NCBI GenBank assembly: GCA_037447655.1
Contig: JBBHKE010000719.1
Span: 1-64,000 of the forward strand
Source: Zygnema cylindricum
Taxonomy: Eukaryota > Streptophyta > Zygnematophyceae > Zygnematales > Zygnemataceae
DNA: 64,000 nucleotides
Reading direction: 5' to 3'
This document shows, one piece after another, positions 1-11,600 of the stretch. Made by a program: the position numbers and the translations under genes. Position 1 is the first letter of the stretch; every line of letters begins with the position of its first letter. The notes under the pieces are model-generated. The model was not told the DNA's origin. It saw nothing but the letters and a program-made list of their open reading frames with translations, and did no database searches.

Positions 1-1
1 G

Positions 2-484
2 GAGAATACTGACATCACTACTTGGAGTGATGCTAGTTATGGTGATGCTCCGATGAGGAGATGCACTTCTGGATATGTATTATATGTGGGTGATGGGGCT
101 TGCTGTTGGAGTAGCAAACAACAAAAGATTATTGCTCAGTCCACCATGGAGGTTGAGTATATGGCCTCTTGCTCTGTTGTAAAAGAATTGATGTGGGTCA
201 AGTCTTTGCTTGGTGAGCTTGGTCACCTTAAGAGTGGTGTGCATAAAATTTTTTGTGATAATCAGGCAGCAATCGCTATTTTTGCCAATCCTAAACATCG
301 TTATAAAGCTAAACACATGGACATTAAACTCAGCCTTGTGAGAGAGAAAGTAGAAAATAAAATAATCAGTTTAGAGTACCGACCAGATAGTGAGATGGTA
401 GCAGATATGATGACCAAACCTGTGCCTTCCCTTAAGCTAATTTTCTGTAGGGAGAAGTGTGGTCTGAAATTAAAGATTAACTAG
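2..484 (+). pseudogene. Ty1/copia RNase H, C-terminal end of pol (element A1)
   Basis: This frame is open from the window edge to a TAG at 482-484 and encodes the RNase H domain of a Ty1/copia polyprotein, which removes RNA from the RNA:DNA hybrid during reverse transcription. The catalytic acidic residues are visible in order: the Asp of TWSDASYGD, the Glu of MEVEYMAS and the Asp of FCDNQAAIAI, followed by the usual C-terminal MVADMMTKPV segment. The rest of the element lies outside the window. A polypurine tract (486-497) and an LTR follow directly, as expected for the 3' end of a plus-strand element. The protein is closely similar to the RNase H of element A2 at 26225-26716. The visible part has no internal stop, but the state of the upstream part is unknown. 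Confidence 0.92.
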
Positions 485-497
485 AAAATAAAGGGAG

Positions 498-1494
498 TGT
501 AGAAATTGATGGTATGTTTCTTAAGTATTTTCTAGGTCTAAATAGAAATATAGGAAGAAGTCGAGGCAGTCTATCTCTAACTTCTCTCTCCAACTCTCAC
601 ATTGGTCGCAGTTATTTAGAAATTGGAGAGGAAGCTAGAGCCAGAGCTACCTAGGCTATCCAGAGGTTTACGGGAAATATATTAGTTTATTTACCATTGG
701 GGGTTTATTTACTAAAAAGATACATGTTGCACCCAGGATTTGATCCTGGTACCTGCTAGATTGTAAGCCGCTGGTAGCCGGTAGCCTTATCCGTTAGGTC
801 TAGAACTAGTGTTACGTATTATAGGGTTTGATATTTATTTAAACATTTCCACGTAGGATAATTCATTTAACTGAAACTGTTTACGGGATACATAGATCTA
901 GTAATGTAAAAGTACAAATTACGGTATGTATAAGAAACGAGTATTCAATCGGACGGCCGAAAAGAAAGCCGAGATCGCGGAAGAGAATCTCGGCGGTTTA
1001 TGGTCATCGCCACATCGGATGACACGTGGCGAAATTACGTTGGATCGCGGTATCTTCGGGGATTACGGCACCGAATCCTAATATGACATGTGTCGACTTT
1101 CAGGCCATGTCGTACAATGTCCGTACAGAAAGTACACCGGCAACTGTACTTTTGTGTACGCAAGTGCAATATGATTGGCTCCGTACATCAGTAGATAGAG
1201 TCTGTGAGAGAGATAGGACTTATAAAAATTAGTAGATAGGACCCTCTCTTCAGAGAGCTTCTGTACAAAAGGTCAACTTTGACCCTCCATAACTTACTGC
1301 TCAATGGAGCAAATTCAGAGATTCTTTTTGCTATCCACTCAGGGAAGTCTTGCCTTCACAAGGGTGAAGGTAGTCAGAGTTTTTGTCTGCAAGGGTTGCA
1401 GTTGTTCTTGCTGAAACACAAAGGGGTCAGGGTTATCCTAAAGGCTTTTTGGAAGTTGTCCATTCTGAGGTCTTATGGAGGTCTCTGAGTTTCA
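498..1494 (+). repeat. 3' LTR of copia element A1
   Basis: The LTR starts with TGTAGAAATTG just after the purine tract and ends with GAGTTTCA, so it has TG...CA termini and is about 1 kb long. The same blocks recur in the same order in the LTRs of A2 and B: a pyrimidine-rich leader, a tRNA-like module on the opposite strand (about 730-805), an ACACGTGGC box at 1022-1030, a possible TATA box (TTATAAAAA, about 1219) and the final GGTCTCTGAGTTTCA. Short open frames inside it are LTR sequence, not genes. Confidence 0.85.
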
Positions 1495-2954
1495 GTTGTT
1501 TCTACTCCTGAAAATTTGCGTTGACGACTTACGAAGATTGTTAGAAGGAGATGGAGAAGAAGAAGAAGGAGAAGGAGAAAAAATAGAAAAAATGAAGCTT
1601 AATTTCTCTTGGCAAATTATGAATAAAATGGCATCGAGTTATAATATGTTCAGTTCTCTTATCAATGGGTAGGTTTAAACACAAAGGCACGCCTAACTAT
1701 AATTGTGTATTATAATGATAATAAGTAGTTACCAAACAAAAGTGTAGCCTAATAGACACAATATAGACGGACGCAAACAATCAGCCGATAAGTCGATCCA
1801 CACTATGTTTCAACACAAAATATTGCCATACTATGAGTGTTGGATGATTTTGAAAAGTTTGCGAGGAAACGCTTTTCAATTTGGAGGTTCTCACGTTGGA
1901 GGACTTGGCGTCTAAAGTGGTGTGCGTAGGTGTTAAAGTATCGGGTTTTTTCTATCGTTTTCCTCTAGAATTCAGTCTGCAACAAAAAAATGTCGTACGA
2001 AAGAATTCTAAAATTCGTAGTACAATGAAAATCATCATGATACTTGTAATGTACTCCAATTGTGACGTCTTTTGTAATCCGTTTTGTTTTTCCTCTTTTT
2101 GACCCACGGGCACGCTATTCCAGCTCATGAAATATTTTAACCAAAATCACCCCACAAGGTGATTTTACTTGAAGTACCACTTGAACAACGAATAGTAAAC
2201 CTTTCATGCACGTGCCGTACGAATGTGATTTTTTTAGCGCGAGTGAGAGTACCCACTATACTTTCCTATCCTGTCACACACATGTACCAAAATATTTTGC
2301 ACGGGTACCTGACCCCATTTTCATTCAGGGGTCATTCAAAAATGTCTACGTCGTCGTCGCCTCTCCCTCTCCCTCTCACTACATTGCAAATAACTCACAC
2401 TTCTTGAAATGAAACATGACAATACTAGTATGAAATGAAAAAGGATTAAAATTTAATCTTTTTTATTACATTTGGGGGGGGTTTGATGGCGAGTCGAGTG
2501 AGAAAAGGCGAAAAACAATATAGAAAAACCCTGTCGGAAAGTTTTGGAATTAGTGACGTAGAAGCTGTCACAAGTGGGCATGACATCACAATGTGACAAA
2601 ACCCTAGAGATCTACAATGTCACAAAAAAACTAGACAAATCAAACAGTGGCTATTCTTGTAGACTTCACCATTTGCAGCAAGTTTCCAACAACCGTCACA
2701 AGCTGTACCCACATCTACGACCATCACATTTCAAAGTAACGATTAATTTTCGCACATTGTAACGCTCTTCAAAGTAGTACGGAAAAATCCAAAGTACCAC
2801 TTTAATGTATCGGCTACATGGGCACACCCTATAATGTCAACTGATGGACCCTTTTTCGTTTTGATTACTTGGCGTCTCTCAATAGGTCTGCATTTTCGTT
2901 ACTCTCTAGTAGCGTGTAGGCAAAAAAGGTTTGGGAAGTTGGAACCCTTCGCTA
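1495..2954. other. Intergenic, no gene seen
   Basis: AT-rich sequence with short frames only. There is a GAAGAAG-rich purine run near 1549-1592 and a CTCCCT-type run near 2360-2380. I recognise no protein motif or RNA gene. Confidence 0.6.
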
Positions 2955-4195
2955 CACCGCGAATCCTAATTAGAGTAATGTGCGCTAATTCCGTCACCCC
3001 AAATTTTGACTCTATCACTATATGTAGAGAACATTTTTCTAAACTATTCTTTAAGTTATTTAAGGTACTTTTTGAATGAGCGTTAATAACTCTAATACAG
3101 TGTCGTTTTAGATAGTGTGGCGTACGGTTGTTGTCTGACGGTGCAAAACTGTACTTCATTAAGTAAAAAAGTACAAATAATGATTTAGTACAGGTCGTTT
3201 TCATGTAACTGCGTTTTAACAAACCGCGTAATGTAAACGTCATAATGACGTGAAACTGTACGTTTTGTCAGATTCTGTTTTTGTACTTAATTTACAGTGG
3301 ATATATTCAGCGCCCAAATTTACGCCCGAATTAGAGTTATTGAAAAATTAGAGTAAGGGTGACGTTCCATCAGGCGAAAAGTGACGTAGTTTACAGAAAT
3401 CTATGACCCTCCGTACCAAATCGTACCGCCTATTTTGTTTTTATACGAAAAACAACATTACAGAGAATCTTGCCGATACTCTCCAAAGGTCTTGGAGGTA
3501 ATATTGGTCGTCGGATGTTCATCTGCGAGGAGTTCGCTTCATTTTTTTTTTGTAACTGTCAACCAACCTCGAGGAGGTGGGTTGGCAAATACAGAAAAAA
3601 AAAGTTTGTGACACGCTGGACGATTAAGCTACGTGTCATGATGTAAAACCAACAAAAAATCTTAAGATTTACACATGACACGCGCTTTCCAAAATACAAC
3701 CGAAATTAAAAACGAAATTTCGTAACATTCCTTCGTCACGCTATTTTCGGTAACTTTTGTTCGTCACACTATTTCTCTCAAAGGACTTCCGTTATGTTCG
3801 AAAATAGAATCCCTAAAAAATGAGCCGGCGTCTGCAAAAAGTATAAAAGTTCTGTCGTATGATTACTTCGTACGTAGGTACATGGTACGAAAGTGAAGAT
3901 TTGAAGCTAAGTTTGTCGGTGCTTAAAATCTAAAAGATATTCAATATCGGATCATAGCTTGCGTGGCGGCAGTCATTTTAGAACACGTGGCTTACAGACT
4001 CTATGTGATGGAACATCGACTCAATCAACCCGGTCTGTAGAGTTTGCCGAACAATTACAGAAACGTATGATGGAACTTCACCCTAAATCTCCTTTATGAA
4101 AATGTTCTATCACATAAATTAGAGTTCATAACTAATTATTTTTTTTACATTTTTTTACTCTAATTTTTTCTTTACTCTAATTGCGATTCGCGGTG
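2955..4195. mobile_element. Inverted-repeat DNA element with TA target duplication
   Basis: The left end reads CACCGCGAATCCTAATTAG and the right end, reverse-complemented, reads CACCGCGAATCGCAATTAG; the match continues into AGTAA. Both ends are bordered by TA (2953-2954 and 4196-4197). TA duplication and this terminal type fit the Tc1/mariner superfamily, including pogo. The roughly 1.2 kb interior has no convincing coding frame, so it looks non-autonomous. Related ends occur at 4527, 19044, 31662 and 45219. Confidence 0.7.
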
Positions 4196-4526
4196 TAGTG
4201 TTTGTATTGTCGGTGAGCACTGTCGGGAATTGACCTATGTGGTGAAGGCACACCTGGGAGAAACTCTTTTGTTCAACTCCTTTTGACCACCGTCGGAGTC
4301 CTACACATCCACGTTCACCTGGTCGTCGGTCAAGGCTTGATCGCTCCATTCCGCGGCTCGATCCAACGGCTAGGGGACCGCCAAAGTCGTCTGACGATGG
4401 CTCGCAAAGTCTTCCTTGTGGCCGGCATCCGTACAGAGCCCCGCCGGCGGCCCCAATCCCTCAGGGAGGGAAAAGCAGCATTTCGGAGTCAGTTGTACGA
4501 GTGGAATCGGAGAGTACAGTACAGTA

Positions 4527-4755
4527 CACCATGTATCGCTATTAGTGTTAATGTTTTATTTTTATTTTTTTTGGCAAGTTAAAACATCTTTTCTCTGTAC
4601 ACACTGGTCGGATTATGGATCTGACGGTTTAGATTGAAAGATAGAAATGTCACCTTCTGATTGGTTGTCTCCATGTGAAAATCGGACAAATATGTACGAA
4701 AAAAAGATGTTTTAAGTGGCTAAAAAATAATTAACTCTAATAGCGATACCCGGTG
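4527..4755. mobile_element. MITE, about 229 bp, TA flanks
   Basis: The left end CACCATGTATCGCTATTAG pairs with the right end CTAATAGCGATACCCGGTG, and both are bordered by TA (4525-4526 and 4756-4757). Inside, a second inverted pair is visible (AAAACATCTTTT and AAAAGATGTTTT). It shares its interior with the copy at 19044-19258. Confidence 0.78.
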
Positions 4756-4757
4756 TA

Positions 4758-6420
4758 CTGCAATTACCTTACCTGGACCTTATCCAAACCGTCGATAATA
4801 TCGGCTATGCGCAAACCGGAATCGGATCTAACTACCGTCAAAATTTTGGATCCGACCGTGCGAAAATTTTCGTCGCCCTTCGACGACTTGTGAGGGTTTT
4901 GAACTTCCATGAAACAAAATTTATCGATTTGACTTTATCGATGTGGCCGAACCGTCGACTTACCCCATTTGCGCACTTGTCCTCTATTTTTCCTCTATAC
5001 CATTGTTAGTATAGGCCAAATGTGCCGTTCAATACCCAGAATGTGGGGTTCACCCACAATACGATACGATAAGATACGATATGGACGATACGAACCCGCT
5101 AGTACGGATAAGCGGGTGGCGCAAGTGGTTAGTACTTTCAAGGTTCAATATTCACTTCACGGGAATAGCTTATTTGGAGTTGTCTTTGATGCAAATTCTT
5201 TTTATCTATTTTATTTTTTGTGTATATTCAACAGAGAATTATCTATTGGAATAATTTTTGAATATTTTTTCTTAACATTATGCTTAATTTATACATGGTT
5301 TTGTAAATTATAAACAAAAGAGGTGTGACTCCTTAGTATCTCTACGATGTTAGAATGAAGCTACAAATTTTGCTACTTGAATTTGACATCTAGAATTGAT
5401 TTTTACGTGAACTTGCATCATTTATTAACCCTTTTTTAACATCTGCGTCTTTAGTTTCGTATCTTCAATAACTAGTTTTAAGGCTGGCCATCGTCACAGA
5501 ATATTTCGATTGGTATTATTTTTATTTGAAATGTTGTTTCTTGTATTTTCGCTTATTTGTATAGTTTAATTATTAAGAATTGGCGTTTCGTTTACTATCT
5601 TTAGGATGTTAGAACAAATAGAAATTCGAATTGGACGAAGAAAGGGCGTTTGAATTTGATTGGACAGCATTAAACCATTTCAACATTGGAATTTGGATAT
5701 TCAAACCGAAACATTTTGTCATTGGTCAGAAAAGTTGACATTGAATATCATACAACGAAAGTTAACGTTTGTGATTTAACATTTGAAAATACAGTTTTTG
5801 GGAAGTAAAATGCCCCTATACAGGAGCTTTGATTTTGATATTTTCAACTTATTTTTTTTTTAACTTTTCAATTTTGAAATTGGGCATTAAAACTCGGACA
5901 TTAGACATTGGACATAAAACCATGGAGACTAAAATATTGGACATCGGACACTGGACAGTACATATTGGATATAAAATATTAGACATTAAAATTTGACCAA
6001 TTGACATTGGACAACATCCCATTCTTTAGTTCTTAACGGCTCATTCTCAAACTAAAGCTGATTCCTTTCCTTTGTTGCCATTACAAAGTAAATGAATTGT
6101 TGTTCCTATCACATCAACTTGAAATTAACTCATGCTAAAGAGTGATAATTATAACAAATGGTTGTCATTATTGATGATATGCTAGAATTCGAAACGAATA
6201 GTCATGTGTGGTGATGGTTATCTCGACCGGACATGTTGGTTAAAAATTGATAGAATGCTAAAACCATAATTACCACTTTTCGGCAATTTCACAAGAAGTT
6301 TCCGTACATTCGGTCGGCTAGGAATATTTGGTACGCGTGCCATTTATGGGGTAGTTTTATTTGGGTTTGGTCCATTACCATGTGAGCCGGGCTAAGTACG
6401 TTTCTGTACGTGGGGGGGTT
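4758..6420. other. Intergenic, no gene seen
   Basis: AT-rich sequence. A cluster of GATACGATA-like words lies near 5060-5092, and ACATTGGACA-type words recur between 5880 and 6012. No coding or RNA feature is recognised. Confidence 0.55.
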
Positions 6421-6735
6421 TCACCGTCGGATGACATTTCATCCGACAATTATCATTGAAGTAGTGAAATTTCGTGCAGTGTTTCGACCACCGTCAGATC
6501 AAATTTCATCTGACGATGCTTCATGAAGTAGTGAAATGATGCGCAGCGTTCATCCACCGTCAGATCAAATTTCATCTGACGATGCTTCATGAAGTAGTGA
6601 AATGTAGCGCAGCGTTCCATCCACCGTCAGATCAAATTTCATCTGACGACACTTCATTAGTGAAATGTAGCGCAGCGTTTCATCCACCGTCAGATAAAAG
6701 TTCATCCGACAACAATCAGTGTAGTAGTGACGTCA
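6421..6735. repeat. Five-unit tandem repeat, about 66 bp each, with hairpins
   Basis: Five imperfect units each start near CACCGTC and continue through TTCAT to a conserved AGTGAAATG and GCGCAGCGTT segment. Each unit holds a short palindrome, for example CGTCAGAT paired with ATCTGACG across an eight-base loop. In the first unit both arms have changed together (GTCGGAT with ATCCGAC), which keeps the pairing. It may be a decayed subterminal repeat of a transposon. No coding capacity. Confidence 0.8.
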
Positions 6736-8642
6736 TATATTCGTTTTCTCCACCTTTCACACTCGCACTTTCTCTTCCTCCTTCCTCCTTACCTTCTCAC
6801 TTCAAATTTCTTTCTTCACGTTTGGATACTGTGTTCTCTCCTTGTGTTGTGATGTTGTGTAGGTCATGAAAACTGTCACATTAATATTGTGTTAATATAT
6901 GTAAAGATAATATAGTTACATATAGTGTGCATAGTTAATGTTGTGAAATGGCAAGAATGGGTTCAATTTTTACTGGCTTTGATGAAATCCGGGACTAAAG
7001 GAGAATGAGGAGAAATTTATTTCAAAATTGTAGAGTATAAAAATGTTATGACATTAGTCACAATTCACATAAGAGTTCGAAGTAGATTGCGAAGGACAAC
7101 CTCAAAGTCCAAATGAAATCAAATGGGATAATACAAATTTTCCAACTTAGAAAATTCAGAATCTGGCCTTACACCCATTTGTGGTTTGGCACACATTTTC
7201 GAAAGGTGTTTTAGGGCAGGATAAATTAAAAAGCATTTTCGAAAGGTGAGGAAGGATGTGAAAGGAAATAATACACATCCCCCTTGTGTTTATTGCTTTT
7301 GGCACATATTATACGATAATTACTTATTTTCCACCATGAAATAAAAAAAAATAAAAAAAAAGATTTTTTGACTCTCTCACTTATATATTTAATTATGCCT
7401 AGTATTTAATTATACAGTCCAACTTACTAGACATTGGAATTGAATGGGAGTTTTGACCATGGCATTTTCCAAATATTCTCCCCATGCCTGAACATTTTCC
7501 CTAATGAACTGGTGACTATTCCTAAGACAAAATAAGCAGTCAGCAAAACTCTAACTCAAGCTTCTCATTATTATTAAAAAACAGTGCTTAAATTTTGTTT
7601 ATCATCCTCATCACTTAAAGCCGGTCTAACATTGATTATTTCACAGGTTTAGTTCATTACTTTTGACAATAGGACCTAAGAAACTTTTTCCATACTCTCC
7701 CTCGCCCTCTCCATCACCCTCCCACTCTCCCTCCATCTCTCCCTCCCTCTCCCTGTTTATGAAGAATAGTGTTAACATACACCCTCCCTAATTATTTTTA
7801 GAGAACCTGAGGAATCCCAATTCCGCACTGACCTGTAGGCATTTAATACTCAAAAAACTTTTCTTGGTAAATTTACATTTGATTTTTACAATGTTCTATC
7901 GATTTAATCCCACCATATCCGGCACACCAATTTCCGAGCACACAACTCCTTCCTTCCCATTTGCCGATTTCAGCTTTCCAAAGTTCATCGTGAACATTAT
8001 AAACACTATTTACAACTTTTCGTACTATTACTCTTTTGGTATTATTAATCAACAGAAAGAAAGATCCACAAACAACATCATTGTGAAAACATATTTTATA
8101 AAACCTGCTCCACAGAGACTTTCCACTCTCAGATTGTAAACACAAAACCAATAAAACTGCAGAGAAAAAGACAAATTTCCTGCCTGTTTTTTGAAAATCC
8201 GTGAGTAGTATAAACCAATTTCATAGCAATACAGACTTTACAGTTTTTTTTGCTCTGTTGGGATGGTCTATGGACAGAAAACATCAACTCCCAACCTGTA
8301 TTTATCACAGGTAAAAGAAAAAAGAATCTCAAGTGTAATTTGAACAAACACAACAAAAGAACTGAACGTTTCCTACCGACTTTTAGACACTATTTGAACC
8401 CACATAATCTATTATAGCTTTAGAAACTATTCTCCCTGACTAGTAAAGTAGTTGGAAATTAGCCTCCGGTTCTTCTCATGCCACGCCTTAATCTACGTGA
8501 CATTTTCAAAGCAAATTATATATAAAAAGGAAAAAAGTTTGGGGAAAATAAAAACTTTCTGTCTATAGGGTAACTGAATTGCCTATCACCCCGTTTTATA
8601 AAAATGACTGAGACTGCCGTACCGGTATTAGCGTGGATAGTC
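6736..8642. other. 3' flank of the PDH gene, no further gene seen
   Basis: The stretch holds a pyrimidine-rich CTCCCT tract at about 7690-7755 and A-rich runs near 7345-7365. The part nearest 8642 would hold the 3' UTR of the minus-strand gene. I could not find a clear AATAAA signal on that strand close to the stop codon. Confidence 0.5.
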
Positions 8643-11600
8643 CTAAACAGCGGCGGTACCAGAAGAGAAATCTGGGTTTTCGCACCGATATTTTCCATCA
8701 GGTCCTATTCCAAAGCCCTTGGGGTCGGTAAAGACGTTCTCGAGGAGCTGTGACCTGACAGGTAGAGGACTTGCGTCGGCAAATTCCACTGCCTCTTCCA
8801 CGACATCATCCACTTTCTTGTTGATGGCCTGCAAATCATAAACGAGTAAGAAAATAAAAAGAAGAAACGTAAAAATAGTAAGATTATGTCGCCAATTCTT
8901 GTTAGTATGTCATGAACAAGTAAGAGAACAAATAAAAAAGAAACATAACAAACAGTAAGGTTATCTCGTTAATCCTTGTTAGTAAGCAGAAGGAACTTCC
9001 ACAGCTTCTTCCATTGCATCATCTGCCTTCATGTTAACAGCCTTAAGTAAGAGAAAAGTTCTTGACAATTCCTACTTCAACTCCATCAACTCCCTACTTC
9101 ATTTCTCTCTGATTACTTCCAGTAAAAACCGAAATTTGAAGGATTCCTACTTTATTTCACTCCAAATTCTTGCTAGTAAGGAAGAACTTTGATCCTACTT
9201 TGCTTCTCTTCAATTTTTTGCTAGTCAAAAATGAAACCGATTCATTCCCACTTTATTTCTCTCCACTTTCTTGTTTTGATGTGTTTAAAGAAAGATGAAC
9301 ACAAATGACAAATTATATTTTCCTACAAAAAACAAAGAAATACTTGATTCTGAAAGAGCAATCACAGCTGATCCAAAACTCTTACCACGTAAAAGAAAAA
9401 ACTCTCATAAGAAAAAAGCAAAAAAGTATGTTCAGACTATTCATAGACACTGATCATTCCTTCAGTGTTTTGAAATGACAGGGTGAATAAAGTTATGATT
9501 AACACACTTAGTTCTGATTTACTGTCTATAAGAACTCGATTGACGGAAACAAAAACCTGGTTATCTATTTTGTTATCAAAACCCAGACAATTTCTAGTCA
9601 TAAAAGAGTAATGAGAGCACGTTGTGTAGACTTTACCATGGGCATTTCTTTAGCCTACAATTTAGCACTCTGACATAATTTTTAAATCAAACCCAAGTTG
9701 GAAAACCTAGTTAGACCCAATAGCAACTGACTATGGCTATCAGTTATAAACATTTTTGGTGCAAACAGCACTATTTCTCATCTTATGGATGTCCAATTCT
9801 CGATAGTAACAGGATCAAAAGGTAAGATCAGTTGGCATAATGGCTTGCCTCAGAAAAAAAATGGAACAGTCAAGAACAGTTACATTTATTGCATGGCAAA
9901 TTTTTGACAGTTATAGCGATGGGCAGAATAACTTGTTCAAAAAGTCAAATTTGATTGTTTGCTACTTTGTCTCTCCAATTTCTAGCCAACAAGATATATC
10001 TCGCCAATTTTTTGTCATTAAGATAATATATTTGAGCGATTCCTACTTTATTTTCTTGCTGGTAAGACATTAAAATTGATTTTCAGTTTGGACCAACTGC
10101 GAGATTTACAAGTAATGTCCGAAAAGTTTTTCCACATCAAGATTACTGGAACAGAAAAATGGAATTGAAAAGATAAGTACCTTCAATTCGGATTCTGTTG
10201 CCAATCCATTCTCCAGAAGATATTTCTTAAGAGCTTCAATAGGGTCTCTAGCCTGGTAGTGTTCCTTCTCAGCTGTCACATACCAAAATACAGAAAACTT
10301 CCATTAGGAAAAACAAGAACTTGAGCATGAGTCAACAGAAGAAAAAAAAACCTCCAAAAGAATCACAAACACAAATCACATGACGATCATGAACTATTGT
10401 TTCTGGTCTCTGATTGTTGGATCAACTATGTACCTAAAAACAGGAGAACCACAAACCAACATTAGAGCAAAAATATATCCAACATGTTCGTAATGTTGGA
10501 AATAAGTAGCAAATTTTCTCAACTATACACTGATAACATGAAAATTAAACCAGACCCTTTTTTTCCATGATCACAGATTCTCAACCAGAATATCCAATAA
10601 GAAACTGAACATATAATAAAAATAAAGAGCTTGACATTTCCAACTTCAATCAATCAATTCATGTAACATCAAGCTACTCCTAAAGAAAACTTCAACCGAC
10701 AAATGCACCATGAAATCTAACACTGCAATTGTCAAAATTGTCAAATTGTCAAAATTGTCAAAATGCAAGTTAAACCTTGTCAGCAATCACAACATTACTA
10801 CTTACCTTTGTCACGGAGTTCATCAGGGTCCGCAAGAGAGTGTCCTCGGAATCGGTAAGTCTCACATTCGATCAATGTGGGACCATCTCCTCGGCGAGCT
10901 CTAGCAATGGCTTCTTTTGCTACCTTGTTAACTGCAAGTACATCCATTCCATCGACGTGGACTCCAGGCATTCCAAAGGCAGGTCCCTTCTTCCAAATTT
11001 CTGGAACGGAAGTAGCACGGACATGGCTCATTCCAATGGCCCACAAATTGTTTTCAACCACAAAGATCACTGGAAGCTTCCATAATGCGGCCATATTCAG
11101 GCATTCATAAAAGGCACCGTTGTTGCAGGTACCATCCCCAAAAAAGGCAACTGCGCAAACAATTTAAAAAGACATCCCAGTCAAAAACCAACAAAAAAAG
11201 AGTATCACCAAACATTGACACCAGGAAAACGTAGTATTAATTAACTGAAACCAAGCGCCGAATAAAAATGATGATTCAATATGTGAATGGTTCTGTGAAA
11301 AAACATCAAAACCTTGCTGAATGAACAGTATCCTGCCCACAAATCCACATTTTGACCTCCATTTGCTTTAAATATTCAAGCTACACACAAGCTCTTCAAC
11401 CCTCAAATTTACAATCACAATGGACTCCTTCCATTACCACAATGCACAATTCTGATCATTCCCTTTTAATATCTTTGAAAGCAACAACAAAATAAGTTAT
11501 CAAACACCTCCTTTCCAAAACCCAATTTCCTCCCTATACAGACAATTGCTTTTCAAAAATACCCAAAATCCCTTAATAGTTTCAAAACATATCAATTTTT

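Noticed and set aside
10777-11110. Plus-strand frames across PDH exon 4
   Set aside because: They are antisense shadows of the conserved exon, which is supported by motifs and splice sites on the minus strand.
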